DNA from: Streptomyces sp. CB02400 | Lineage (GTDB): Bacteria; Actinomycetota; Actinomycetes; Streptomycetales; Streptomycetaceae | Assembly: GCF_001905725.1 (NCBI RefSeq) | Contig: NZ_LIWB01000002.1 | Coordinates: 481,607-545,606, forward strand | Length of the DNA stretch: 64,000 nucleotides | Reading direction: 5' to 3' | Part shown: positions 17,256 through 26,128 of the stretch, in pieces | Position numbering within the stretch: the first letter of the stretch is position 1 | How the letters are laid out: the number at the start of each line of letters is the position of its first letter | The notes under the pieces: model-generated | Seen by the model: only the letters and a program-made list of their open reading frames with translations | Database searches by the model: none | What the model was told of the DNA's origin: nothing | Program-made: the position numbers and the translations under genes

Positions 17256-18770
17256 ATGGCCGCGCCTTCCCCACGCCACAGGAACCTCACCCGCCCCGCC
17301 CGGATCGCGCTCGCGACCGGTGTGGCACTCGTCGTCGCCGGCACCCTCGCGGTGCCCGGCGCGTACGCGGCGCCCGCCGAGGGCCCGGCCGCCGGCGCCG
17401 CGCAGCCGCGCGACGACTTCAACGGCGACGGCTACGCCGACCTCGCCGTCGCCGCGCCCACCGCGACCGTCGCCGGCAAGAAGGGCGCCGGCTACGTCGC
17501 CGTGGTGTACGGGTCGGCGAACGGGCTGCGCACCGCGACCAAGCAGGTGTTCCACCAGAACACCGCCGGTATTCCCGGCAGCGTGGAGACGGGCGACGAG
17601 TTCGGCAGCGCGCTCACCACCGCCGACCTCGACGGGGACGGCTACGCCGATCTCGTCGTCGGCGTCGGCCGCGAGGACACCGCCGACGGCGGCGAGGACT
17701 CCGGGCTGGTGGAGGTGGTGTGGGGCGGCCCCCAGGGGCTGTCCGGCGGCGCCGCGCTCGCCTCGGGGGGAAACGCGTACGAGGGCCTCGGAGCCTTCGG
17801 CCACCTGACCGTCGGGGACGTCGACGGCGACGGCGACCCGGACGTCGTGACGGTCGAGAACCTGCACGACCTGCGGATCCTCAAGGGCCCCTTCGGCCGG
17901 GACGGTGCCGGTGCGGGCGGCGAACAGACCGTCAGGGACGTGTACGACAGCCGGATCCTCGACCTCGCCGCCGGTGACATCAACGGCGACGGCCTCACCG
18001 ACATCGTCGCCACCGAGAACGACGGCGACGAGTACGACGCCCGCCGGGTCGTGTACTGGCTGGGCGACCGCACCGCGCTCAACCCCTTCACCCTCGTCTA
18101 CGACATCGACGGCGCGGGCCTCCAGGGCGGCGAGAACCTCGACGTCGGGGACGTGAACGCCGACGGGTACGACGACATCGTGGTCGGCCGGGCCGTGGAC
18201 GGATACGACAGCGACCTCGACAACCCGTACGTCAAGGGCGGCCGGGTCGCCTGGATCCCCGGCACCCCCGAGGGCCCCGACGGGGTGAAGGCCGTCTTCC
18301 TCAACCAGGACCGCCCCGGAGTGCCCGGCACCGCCGAGGACGACGACGCCTTCGGCACCGACGTCCACATCGGGGACGTCGACGGCGACGGCTACCAGGA
18401 CGTCGTCACCGGAGTGCCCGGCGAGGACCTCGGCAGCGTGTCCGCGGCCGGCGCCGTCGTCGTGCTGCGCGGCACCGCGAACGGGCTCACCGGCGCCGGT
18501 GGCCTGACGGTCACCCAGAACACCGCGGACGTGCCCGGCACCGCCGAGAAGAACGACAGGTTCGGCGGCGCCACCTACCTCGGCGACACCAACGGCGACG
18601 GACTCGCCGACCTCGTCGTCGGCGCGCCGGGGGAGAACTCCGGCGCCGGGTCGGTGTGGTACTTCCGCTCCACCCCGACGGCCGTCGCGGGGAGCGCCGG
18701 GACCTTCGGCGCGGGCACCCTCGGCACGGTGGCGACCGGGGCGAGGCTGGGCACCGCCTTCGCCGACTGA
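17256..18770 (+). CDS. Secreted FG-GAP (integrin-type beta-propeller) repeat protein
   Basis: 504 residues. A signal peptide is clear: basic NLTRPARIA, hydrophobic ALATGVALVVAGTLAV, then a probable cleavage after AYA (~residue 45). The mature protein has seven repeats with a calcium-binding-like core, for example DFNGDGYADLAV, DLDGDGYADLVV, DVDGDGDPDVV, DINGDGLTDIV, DVNADGYDDIVV and DVDGDGYQDVV. Such proteins fold as seven-bladed propellers and act outside the cell, often in adhesion or as binding modules. No catalytic domain is attached. The specific role is not known. Confidence 0.88.
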   Translation: MAAPSPRHRNLTRPARIALATGVALVVAGTLAVPGAYAAPAEGPAAGAAQPRDDFNGDGYADLAVAAPTATVAGKKGAGYVAVVYGSANGLRTATKQVFHQNTAGIPGSVETGDEFGSALTTADLDGDGYADLVVGVGREDTADGGEDSGLVEVVWGGPQGLSGGAALASGGNAYEGLGAFGHLTVGDVDGDGDPDVVTVENLHDLRILKGPFGRDGAGAGGEQTVRDVYDSRILDLAAGDINGDGLTDIVATENDGDEYDARRVVYWLGDRTALNPFTLVYDIDGAGLQGGENLDVGDVNADGYDDIVVGRAVDGYDSDLDNPYVKGGRVAWIPGTPEGPDGVKAVFLNQDRPGVPGTAEDDDAFGTDVHIGDVDGDGYQDVVTGVPGEDLGSVSAAGAVVVLRGTANGLTGAGGLTVTQNTADVPGTAEKNDRFGGATYLGDTNGDGLADLVVGAPGENSGAGSVWYFRSTPTAVAGSAGTFGAGTLGTVATGARLGTAFAD

Positions 18771-18814
18771 CCCGTACGGGCTCCGGCGGACGTCGCCCGC
18801 CGCTCACCCGGCGG

Positions 18815-18860
18815 ACCCGCCGTGGCCACGGGACGTTCCCGTGCCGCGGCGGGTTTCCTG
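18815..18860 (+). terminator. Terminator after the FG-GAP gene
   Basis: ACCCGCCG (18815-18822) pairs with CGGCGGGT (18847-18854). An inner CACGGGA/TCCCGTG stem lies between them, and TTTCCTGTTG follows. Confidence 0.8.
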
Positions 18861-18969
18861 TTGTCCCCCTGCTTGTCATGCACGCGAACCACGGTGTTCA
18901 GCGGACGGACCGCCCGGACCGCGAGCTTCCCAGTGTCCGAGTGTCGTACGAGGCAGGGGAGTTCGCCCG

Positions 18970-20520
18970 ATGTCCGGAGCAGTTCAGCCCGACCGCCGCC
19001 GCGTCCTGACCGCCGGTGCCGCCGTGCTCGGCGCCGCCGCATCCGCCCAGCTGTGGCTGCCGGCCACCGCGCACACGGCCGAAACAAAGCTGCCCGACGG
19101 CGTGTTCAGCCTGGGCGTCGCCTCGGGCGACCCGCTGCCCGACGGGATCGTCCTGTGGACCCGGCTCGCCCCGGACCCGCTGAACGGCGGCGGCATGCCC
19201 GGCCGCACCGTGGCCGTGGAGTGGCAGATCGCCCTGGACGCCCGCTTCCGGAAGGTAGTCCGCCGGGGCACCGCCCAGGCCCGGCCCACGTACGGGCACA
19301 GCGTCCACGTGGACGTACGCGGGCTGCGCCCGGACACCACGTACTGGTTCCGCTTCCGCGCCGGCGGGCAGCTCTCGCGCGTCGGCCGCACCCGTACCGC
19401 GCCCGCCCCGCACAGCTCCGGCGGCCGGCTGAAGGTCGCGCTCGCCTCCTGCCAGAACTGGCAGCAGGGCTACTTCACCCCGTACGCCGACATGCTGGAC
19501 CAGGACCCGGACGTCGTGGTGTTCGTCGGCGACTACATCTACGAGTCCACGCCCTCGGCGACCGGCGTACGACGCCACGAGGGCACCGGTGAGCCGTACA
19601 GCCTCACCCAGTACCGCAACCGGTACGCCCAGTACCGCTCCGACCCGGACCTCGCGGCGATGCACGCGAACGCGCCCTTCGTGGTCACCTTCGACGACCA
19701 CGAGGTCGACAACGACTTCGCCGGCGAGATCCCGCAGGACCCCGACAAGCAGGCGCACGACCCGTTCACCGCCCGGCTGACGGCCGCCTACCAGGCGTAC
19801 TACGAGCACATGCCGGTCCGCGCCACCGCCGTACCCGACGGCCCGCACATCCGGATGTACCGCCGGCTGGAGTTCGGCCGGCTGGCCCGGCTCAACGTGC
19901 TGGACACCCGCCAGTACCGCAGCGACCAGGCCACCAGCCAGGAAGGCGCCCAGGACCCGTCGCTGACCATGCTCGGGGCCGCGCAGAAGCGCTGGCTGGT
20001 CGACGGGCTGCGGCACTCGCCCGCCCGCTGGAACCTGATCGCCTCCCAGATCATGATGGCCGAGACCGATCTCCGGATCGGGGAGGGCAAGCTCTGGTAC
20101 TACGACGCCTGGGACGGTTACCAGGCCGAACGCAACGCGCTGCTGCGGGAGTTCCGGCGGGTGAGCAACCCCGTCGTCCTCACCGGTGACCGTCATCTGA
20201 CGATGATCAGCGATCTCAAGGCGGACTTCGCCGATCCGGGGTCGGCGGTCGTGGGCGCGGAGTTCGTCGGTACGTCCATCTCCAGCAACGGTGACCAGGA
20301 TCATGCCGCGTTCCGTGCGCAGTGGGATCCGCGGCGTGCGGACAATCCGCACTGGAAGCTGCTCGACGCCCACCGGGGGTACCACCTGTTCGACATCCGG
20401 CGTGACGGTATCGACGCGCGGGTGCGGGTGGTGGACACCGTGGTGAAGCCTCGGGCCACGCCCAGCACGCTGGCCAGGCTGCGGGTCGAGGCCGGTCGGC
20501 CGGGCGTGCGCCTGGTCTGA
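18970..20520 (+). CDS. phoD: Alkaline phosphatase/phosphodiesterase, PhoD family, Tat-exported
   Basis: 516 residues from ATG 18970 (AGGGGAG upstream); the longer in-frame extension has no domain and no signal. The twin-arginine motif RRRVLTAG is followed by a hydrophobic stretch (AAVLGAAASAQLWL) and ATAHTA. The mature enzyme has a short N-terminal beta domain (VASGDPLPDGIVLWTRL) and a metallophosphoesterase core with FVGDYIYE, TFDDHEVDND and VVLTGDRH. PhoD enzymes use Ca and Fe, act outside the membrane and hydrolyse phosphodiesters. The B. subtilis enzyme degrades teichoic acid. Its place beside a teichoic-type locus suggests, but does not prove, a similar substrate. Pho box sequences were not recognised. 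Confidence 0.92.
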   Translation: MSGAVQPDRRRVLTAGAAVLGAAASAQLWLPATAHTAETKLPDGVFSLGVASGDPLPDGIVLWTRLAPDPLNGGGMPGRTVAVEWQIALDARFRKVVRRGTAQARPTYGHSVHVDVRGLRPDTTYWFRFRAGGQLSRVGRTRTAPAPHSSGGRLKVALASCQNWQQGYFTPYADMLDQDPDVVVFVGDYIYESTPSATGVRRHEGTGEPYSLTQYRNRYAQYRSDPDLAAMHANAPFVVTFDDHEVDNDFAGEIPQDPDKQAHDPFTARLTAAYQAYYEHMPVRATAVPDGPHIRMYRRLEFGRLARLNVLDTRQYRSDQATSQEGAQDPSLTMLGAAQKRWLVDGLRHSPARWNLIASQIMMAETDLRIGEGKLWYYDAWDGYQAERNALLREFRRVSNPVVLTGDRHLTMISDLKADFADPGSAVVGAEFVGTSISSNGDQDHAAFRAQWDPRRADNPHWKLLDAHRGYHLFDIRRDGIDARVRVVDTVVKPRATPSTLARLRVEAGRPGVRLV

Positions 20521-20523
20521 GCC

Positions 20524-20703
20524 GGGCGGGGGCGGGTCGCGCGGCCCGGCGCGTTTGCGGGGTGCCCTGTGCTGGTGCGGGGCGGGGGTGGGTCGCGCTG
20601 CCCGGCGCTTGCGGGGTGCCGTCCGCGCCCACCCGTGCCGCCCCAGCGGCACGACTGCCCGCGGTGGGCGGGGGGCGGGGGCGGCACGATTGCCCGCGGT
20701 TGC
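20524..20703. repeat. GC-rich imperfect direct repeats
   Basis: The 252-bp gap between phoD and the sulfotransferase gene is extremely G-rich. A ~41-nt unit occurs at 20524-20566 and again, slightly diverged, at 20580-20620. GTGCCG/CGGCAC forms a hairpin at 20635-20652, and GGCACGACTGCCCGCGG recurs in altered form near 20682. No gene is seen. It probably also acts as the phoD terminator. Confidence 0.6.
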
Positions 20704-20772
20704 ATACCGACTCAGGAGGGTCCCAGGTTTCTCTCACCGGATCCTCAGTGAGGCGTCCTACCGTGCCTCGGC

Positions 20773-21936
20773 ATGGACACCGACCGTACGAGAGAAGAGC
20801 TCCGCACCCCCGCCCTCCCCGCCGGTACCCGGCTGCTGCACATCGGGCCGCACAAGACCGGCACCACCGCCGTCCAGGGCGCGCTGTTCGCCGCGAAGGA
20901 GGAGATGGCGCGGCACGGCGTCGACTTCCCGGCGCACAGCCGGCACCCGATCGAGGCCGTCCTCGCCGCCTGCGCCCGGCCCGCGATGATGGGGGACACC
21001 GTCCCCACCGAGAAGCACTGGCGGCGGCTGCTGGACCAGGTGGCGGCCACCGGGCGGCGCACCTCCGTGATCAGCAGCGAGTTCTTCGCCGACGCCGAGG
21101 ACGACGCGACGATCGCCCGGATCGTCGAGCAGCTCGGCGGCGACCGCGTGCACGTCCTGGTCACCCTGCGGCCCCTGGCGCGGATCATGCCCTCGCAGTG
21201 GCAGCAGTACGTGCAGAACGGGCTGCGGCTGGGCTACGAGCCGTGGCTGGAGCACATGCTCCGCCGGGCCCCGTACGACAGGCCCACCCCCAGCTTCTGG
21301 CGCCGGCACCGGCACGACCGGCTGGTCGAGCGGTGGGCCGGGGCGACCGGTCCCGACCGGGTGACCGTCGTCGTGGTCGACGACCGCGACCGGGACGCGC
21401 TGATGCGCACCTTCGAGGCGCTCCTCGGACTGCCCGGGGGACTGCTGCGACCGGTCCCGGAGACCGCGAACCGTTCCCTCACCCTCGCCGAGACCGAAAT
21501 GCTGCGGAACCTCAATAAGGAATTCCGCGGCAATGAGCTTCCGGAAGAGCTGTATTCGAGGCTGGTGCGGCACGGTGCGATCGCACATATGAAGAACGCG
21601 TGCAGTCCCACCCCGCAGGACGTGAAGATCCGTACCCCGCAATGGGCCCTGGAGGCCGCCGCCGGGATCGGCGCCGAGGCGGCCGCGCGGATCGGCTCCC
21701 TGGGCGTACGGATCCTCGGCGACCCGGAGTCGCTGTCCCGCGTACCGGCGTCCGGAGGGCAGGCGGGTGAGCCGCGGCTCGCTCCCGAGGTGGCCGCGCA
21801 GGCCCTGTTCGGGATGCTCACCACGGTCGCCGCGACGAACGGCACCGACAAAGGGCGTACTGTTCACCGGACATCGTCGAAGGAACTCGTGAAGGTCCTC
21901 GGCCACCGCTGCCTGAAACGGCTGCGCCTGCGCTGA
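20773..21936 (+). CDS. Sulfotransferase-family protein
   Basis: 387 residues. HIGPHKTGTTAVQGAL (~residue 23) matches the 5'-phosphosulfate-binding loop of PAPS-dependent sulfotransferases. VISSEFFAD and VHVLVTLRPLARIMPSQWQQ (~125-150) correspond to the strand and 3'-phosphate-binding Arg/Ser region. The last ~150 residues are helical and less conserved. The acceptor is not predictable from sequence. Being the first gene before the CDP-ribitol and TagF-like genes, it could sulfate a wall polymer or its sugar. A stretch near 21490-21610 is less GC-rich than its neighbours. The region to the next gene (21937-22161) shows no clear terminator. Confidence 0.78.
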   Translation: MDTDRTREELRTPALPAGTRLLHIGPHKTGTTAVQGALFAAKEEMARHGVDFPAHSRHPIEAVLAACARPAMMGDTVPTEKHWRRLLDQVAATGRRTSVISSEFFADAEDDATIARIVEQLGGDRVHVLVTLRPLARIMPSQWQQYVQNGLRLGYEPWLEHMLRRAPYDRPTPSFWRRHRHDRLVERWAGATGPDRVTVVVVDDRDRDALMRTFEALLGLPGGLLRPVPETANRSLTLAETEMLRNLNKEFRGNELPEELYSRLVRHGAIAHMKNACSPTPQDVKIRTPQWALEAAAGIGAEAAARIGSLGVRILGDPESLSRVPASGGQAGEPRLAPEVAAQALFGMLTTVAATNGTDKGRTVHRTSSKELVKVLGHRCLKRLRLR

Positions 21937-22161
21937 GCCGACCGGGTGGTGTCACGCCTGTCACGCACAGCAATGACATAACTCCTGTGGAGTTACTCAC
22001 AAGAATTCACCGTGCGTCCCTGGAACCCCCACCGGGTGCCAGGAGTCCTAGGTGAATGACAGGTGGCGCGCACATATGCGGCAGAGGTCGCTCACCTTGC
22101 ACTGCGGTAACCCCAAGTGGGACCATTTCGAAGTTCCCTGTCGCCCCAAGGTAGGTCACCT

Positions 22162-23658
22162 GTGTCCCAGCACATAGCCAAGCCCCGTACCACCGCAGTG
22201 ATCCTGGCCGGCGGTACCGGTCAGCGGGTGGGTCTCTCGATCCCCAAGCAGCTGCTGAAGATCGCCGGCAAGGCAGTCATCGAGCACACCCTGACCACCT
22301 TCGAGAAGGCCGACTCCATCGACGACGTCATCGTGCTGATGGCGCCGGGATACGTGCCCGACATCGAGAAGATCGTCGCCAAGGCCGGGTTCACGAAGGT
22401 CACCAAGGTCATCGAGGGCGGCTCGACGCGGAACGAGACCACGGAGCGGGCCATCGCCGCGCTCGGCGAGGGCCTGGCCGAGGGCGAGGACCGCAACGTC
22501 CTCTTCCACGACGCCGTGCGCCCCCTGCTGTCGCAGCGCGTCATCGACGACTGCGTGAGCGCGCTGGAGCGCTACCAGGCCGTCGACGTGGCCATCCCGT
22601 CCGCCGACACCATCATCGTCACGCGCACGCACGGCGAGGACGGCGAGTTCATCACGGAGATCCCGGACCGCTCCCGGCTGCGCCGCGGCCAGACCCCGCA
22701 GGCCTTCAAGCTGTCCACCATCCGCCGTGCCTACGAGGTCGCCGCCGGCGACCCCAACTTCCAGGCCACGGACGACTGCTCGGTCGTGCTCAAGTACCTG
22801 CCGGACGTGCCGATCCACGTCGTGGCGGGCGACGAGTACAACATGAAGGTCACCCAGCCCGTCGACGTCTTCATCGCCGACAAGCTCTTCCAGCTCGCCT
22901 CCACCGCCACGCCCGAGCAGGTCTCCGAGGAGGCCTACCGCGAGCTGCTCACCGGCAGGACCATGGTGGTCTTCGGCGGTTCGTACGGCATCGGCAAGGA
23001 CATCGCCGAGCTGGCCGAGTCCTACGGCGCCACCGTCTACGCGCTGGGCCGCTCCACCACCGGCACCCACGTGGAGAACCCGGAGGAGGTCGACGACGCG
23101 CTGTCCAAGGCGTACGGCGAGACCGGCCGCATCGACTACGTCGTCAACACCGCGGGCGTGCTGCGCATCGGCAAGCTCGCCGAGACCGACAACGCCACCA
23201 TCGAGGAGGCGCTGAAGGTCAACTACCTGGCCCCGGTGCAGATCGCGCGCTCCTCGTACAAGTACCTGTCCGAGACCAAGGGACAGCTGCTGCTGTACAC
23301 CTCCAGCAGCTACACCCGCGGGCGCGCCGAGTACAGCCTGTACTCCTCGACCAAGGCCGCGATGGTGAACCTCACCCAGGCCCTGTCCGACGAGTGGGCC
23401 GGTGACGGCGTCCGGGTGAACTGCATCAACCCGGAGCGCACCGCCACGCCGATGCGCACCAAGGCTTTCGGGCAGGAGCCGGCGGGCAGCCTGCTCTCCT
23501 CCGAGGCGGTCGCCCGGACCTCGCTGGACGTGCTGTTGTCCGAGCTCACCGGCCATGTCATCGACGTACGGCAGCAGGACCCGACGGCGGGCGCGGCGCG
23601 GGCCACCGGGTTCGAGCAGGCGCTGGCCTCGGTGTTGGACCGTCAGGACGGCATGTAA
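22162..23658 (+). CDS. Fused cytidylyltransferase/SDR, CDP-ribitol synthase type
   Basis: 498 residues from GTG 22162. The N-terminal half (~1-240) is an IspD/TarI-type cytidylyltransferase: VILAGGTGQRVGLSIPKQLL, then HDAVRPLLS and a DDCSVV segment. The C-terminal half (~260-490) is a short-chain reductase: VVFGGSYGIGKDIAEL for the nucleotide, NTAGVL, a catalytic Ser in YTSSSY, and YSSTK as the Tyr/Lys pair. The same order is found in Haemophilus Acs1/Bcs1, which reduces ribulose-5-phosphate and couples ribitol-5-phosphate to CMP. CDP-ribitol production is thus the best prediction. It stands just upstream of TagF/TarL-like polymerases. A different polyol-phosphate cannot be excluded. Confidence 0.85.
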   Translation: MSQHIAKPRTTAVILAGGTGQRVGLSIPKQLLKIAGKAVIEHTLTTFEKADSIDDVIVLMAPGYVPDIEKIVAKAGFTKVTKVIEGGSTRNETTERAIAALGEGLAEGEDRNVLFHDAVRPLLSQRVIDDCVSALERYQAVDVAIPSADTIIVTRTHGEDGEFITEIPDRSRLRRGQTPQAFKLSTIRRAYEVAAGDPNFQATDDCSVVLKYLPDVPIHVVAGDEYNMKVTQPVDVFIADKLFQLASTATPEQVSEEAYRELLTGRTMVVFGGSYGIGKDIAELAESYGATVYALGRSTTGTHVENPEEVDDALSKAYGETGRIDYVVNTAGVLRIGKLAETDNATIEEALKVNYLAPVQIARSSYKYLSETKGQLLLYTSSSYTRGRAEYSLYSSTKAAMVNLTQALSDEWAGDGVRVNCINPERTATPMRTKAFGQEPAGSLLSSEAVARTSLDVLLSELTGHVIDVRQQDPTAGAARATGFEQALASVLDRQDGM

Positions 23659-23684
23659 TAATTGCCGCTAAATAGTCTTCCGTA

Positions 23685-23747
23685 ATTCAGGCCTCCACGG
23701 CCTCCTGTTCACGTAGTCAGTCGACGGGAGTTCGCGGGGGCCTGAAT
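23685..23747 (+). promoter_or_regulatory. Inverted repeat and AT-rich spacer upstream of polymerase gene
   Basis: The 153-bp gap contains AT-rich sequence right after the stop. ATTCAGGCC (23685-23693) is the complement of GGCCTGAAT (23739-23747), which would fold as a 63-nt stem-loop. It could be a terminator or an operator. The following gene starts at GTG 23812. Confidence 0.4.
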
Positions 23748-23811
23748 CCGTACCTCCCGAATTGCGCACAGGCACAAAACCGGCACTCCCCCCTCCAAGA
23801 GCAGGTTATCC

Positions 23812-25917
23812 GTGATATCCACCGCTATTCGCGTCGCCCGGGTGGGCAGCGCGGCCGAGCTGGCCGCGGCGGTCCTCATGTTGCTGGGCTTCCCCTGCCT
23901 CATGCTGGCCGCGCTCGTCCCGAGCATCCCCGCCTTCGCGGCGGCGGCCGCAGTGACGTACCTGGCGGACCACTATCTGCACCGCAAGGGCAGCTACCTG
24001 GTCAGCCGCCTCAGCAAGGTGCGGGCCGGCCTGTCGATCCGCTTCCTGATCCGACAGCTGCTGCTGATCCTGCTGCTGGCCCGCCTGTCCCTCGCGGACA
24101 ACCTGATCTACTACGGGGCGATCGCCTGCTTCATCGCCTTCTACGGTCTTCAGGCCCCGCACGGCGCGCTCACCACGCTGATCCGCAACCGCCGCCGGAT
24201 GCCGGTCGCCACCCGCAACGTCGACCTTGCCTCCCGCATCCGCATCCCGGACGCGCCGCCGCAGGCGCTGCTGAACCGCGCCGCGGAGAAGATGCTCCAC
24301 CTCGACCTCGCGGCGGTCGTCGGCATACTGGTCGGCGCCTCCCTGGAGTCGGCCGCCGTCGGCTACACCGGCATCGGCGTCACGGTCGCCGCGGGCGTCC
24401 TGTACGTCCTCGCCCTGCTGCCCTACGTGCGCGGCCGGAAGACCCCGCCGAGCCCGGAGAAGGTGCTGGACGCGGTCGACGGCTGGCTGCGCGAGTACCG
24501 CCCGGAGACCGTGCTGTACTTCTCCGGCTCCAAGGACTCCGCCTACCAGGTCAACATGTGGCTGGAGACCATGGAGCAGCTGGACACCCGTCCGCTGGTC
24601 CTGCTGCGCGAGCGGGTCATCCTGCAGAACCTGGCGCCCACCACGGTCCCCGTCGTCTGCGTGCCCGGAGGGGTGCACCTGATGAACATGGACCTGTCCA
24701 CGGTGCGGGTCGCGCTGTACGCGGCGAACGTCGGCAAGAACATCCACATGCTGCGCGTGCCCACCATGAAGCACGTCTTCATCGGCCACGGCGACAGCGA
24801 CAAGCTCGCCAGCGTCAACCCGTTCAGCAAGGTCTACGACGAGGTGTGGACGGCCGGCCGCGCGGGCCGCGACCGCTACGCCATCGCCGACGTCGGTGTC
24901 CGCGACGACGACATCGTCGAGGTCGGCCGCCCGCAGCTGGCCCCGATCCAGACCTGGCAGGGCGTCCCCGGCGACCGCATGCCCACGGTCCTGTACGCCC
25001 CCACCTGGGAGGGCTGGGACGACAACCCCGGCAACACCTCGATCCTGCTGGCCGGCGAGAACATCGTGAAGAAGCTGGTCAAGGCCGACCCGGCGGTGCG
25101 GGTCCTGTACAAGCCGCACCCCTTCACCGGCACCCGCAGCGCGAAGGCGAAGGCCGCCCACCAGCGGATCACCGCGCTGATCGAGAAGGCCGCCGCCGCG
25201 CGCGCCGCCGATCCGCGCTTCACCGCCGACACGGCCGCCCAGAGCGAGGCCAAGGCCGAGCTGGCGCGCATCGAGGCCCGGCTGGCCGAGCTGACCGGCG
25301 GCACCGAGAAGGGCGACGAGGCCGAGGTCTCCCGCGACGGGGTGGTCGACGTGGCCCGGCACGAGGAGACCGCCCGGCTGCGCGCCGAGTGGAACACCGC
25401 GTACTGGCGCTCCTTCCCCGACTGGGAGCACCGCGTCATCACGGGTGCCGAGCCGCGCCTGTACGACTGCTTCAACGTCTCCGACGCGATGGTCTCCGAC
25501 ATCTCCAGCGTGGTCTCCGACTTCATCGCCAGCGGCAAGCCGTACGCCGTCACGGACTCCGCCGAGCTGGGTGTGGAGGAGTTCAAGCGGCAGAACACGG
25601 CGGTGCGCGCCGCGGTGATCCTGTCCAACAGTGCGAAGGAGCTCGGCGGGCTGCTCGACGCGGTCCGCGACCCGGCCGCCGACCCGCTGGCCGGGGACCG
25701 GGCGGAGCTCAAGCGCTATCTGCTCGGCCCGGACGAGCCGAAGTCCATCGACCAGTTCAACACCGCGGTCGGACAGCTCGCGCTGAAGGCCGAGACGCGC
25801 AACCTCGGCCAGGAGTCCCGGATCACCACCGGCGGCCCCGACGTGGAGCTGGCGGACGCGGTGCCCGTACCGCGGGCGTCGGCGGCCGGTGAGGCGGACG
25901 GCGTCGACGCCGTCTGA
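23812..25917 (+). CDS. Membrane-anchored CDP-polyol phosphotransferase, TagF/TarL-like
   Basis: 701 residues. Residues ~1-210 hold about five to six predicted membrane helices (LAAAVLMLLGFPCLMLAAL, LLLILLLARLSLA, AAVVGILVGASLESAA and others). From ~225 a cytoplasmic CDP-glycerol glycerophosphotransferase-type domain follows: GHGDSDKLASVNPF, YDEVWTAG, VLYAPTWEGWD, LYKPHPFTG, and MVSDISSVVSDF near the C-terminus. The PTWEG and SDxSSxxxDF motifs are those that bind the CDP-polyol and acceptor in TagF. A charged ~60-residue insertion lies near 460. The likely job is to polymerise or prime polyol phosphate at the inner membrane face. Ribitol is favoured because the CDP-ribitol enzyme is adjacent. 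A strong terminator follows. Confidence 0.85.
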   Translation: MISTAIRVARVGSAAELAAAVLMLLGFPCLMLAALVPSIPAFAAAAAVTYLADHYLHRKGSYLVSRLSKVRAGLSIRFLIRQLLLILLLARLSLADNLIYYGAIACFIAFYGLQAPHGALTTLIRNRRRMPVATRNVDLASRIRIPDAPPQALLNRAAEKMLHLDLAAVVGILVGASLESAAVGYTGIGVTVAAGVLYVLALLPYVRGRKTPPSPEKVLDAVDGWLREYRPETVLYFSGSKDSAYQVNMWLETMEQLDTRPLVLLRERVILQNLAPTTVPVVCVPGGVHLMNMDLSTVRVALYAANVGKNIHMLRVPTMKHVFIGHGDSDKLASVNPFSKVYDEVWTAGRAGRDRYAIADVGVRDDDIVEVGRPQLAPIQTWQGVPGDRMPTVLYAPTWEGWDDNPGNTSILLAGENIVKKLVKADPAVRVLYKPHPFTGTRSAKAKAAHQRITALIEKAAAARAADPRFTADTAAQSEAKAELARIEARLAELTGGTEKGDEAEVSRDGVVDVARHEETARLRAEWNTAYWRSFPDWEHRVITGAEPRLYDCFNVSDAMVSDISSVVSDFIASGKPYAVTDSAELGVEEFKRQNTAVRAAVILSNSAKELGGLLDAVRDPAADPLAGDRAELKRYLLGPDEPKSIDQFNTAVGQLALKAETRNLGQESRITTGGPDVELADAVPVPRASAAGEADGVDAV

Positions 25918-25936
25918 CCGGCCCGGCGGGCTCAAC

Positions 25937-25984
25937 AGGGCTCGGCCCCCGAGGAGTTGATCCTCGGGGGCCGAGCCCTTTCGC
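25937..25984 (+). terminator. Strong terminator after first polymerase gene
   Basis: A perfect 19-bp stem (25937-25955 with 25961-25979) with a 5-nt loop is followed by TTTTC. The rest of the gap, 25985-26128, holds the promoter region of the next gene and no ORF. Confidence 0.93.
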
Positions 25985-26128
25985 ATACCCGAGGGGGCGA
26001 CGGCGATCCTGTGACGTGGACCACTAAAACAGGTGTCCGGGGCAACCCCTCGCCTCGAACACCCGTCTGACAAGTAGCGAATGAGGCGATACAGGGGGCT
26101 ATCCAAGTGAACAGGGGGAAATGTGACC

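Noticed and set aside
15429..18368. 979-codon minus-strand frame across rpmA, obg and the FG-GAP gene
   Set aside because: It runs through three well-identified plus-strand genes and terminators; typical high-GC antisense frame.
18841..18969. Earlier start for phoD
   Set aside because: The extension would put ~43 residues before the twin-arginine signal, lies over the terminator and has no ribosome binding site; ATG 18970 has one.
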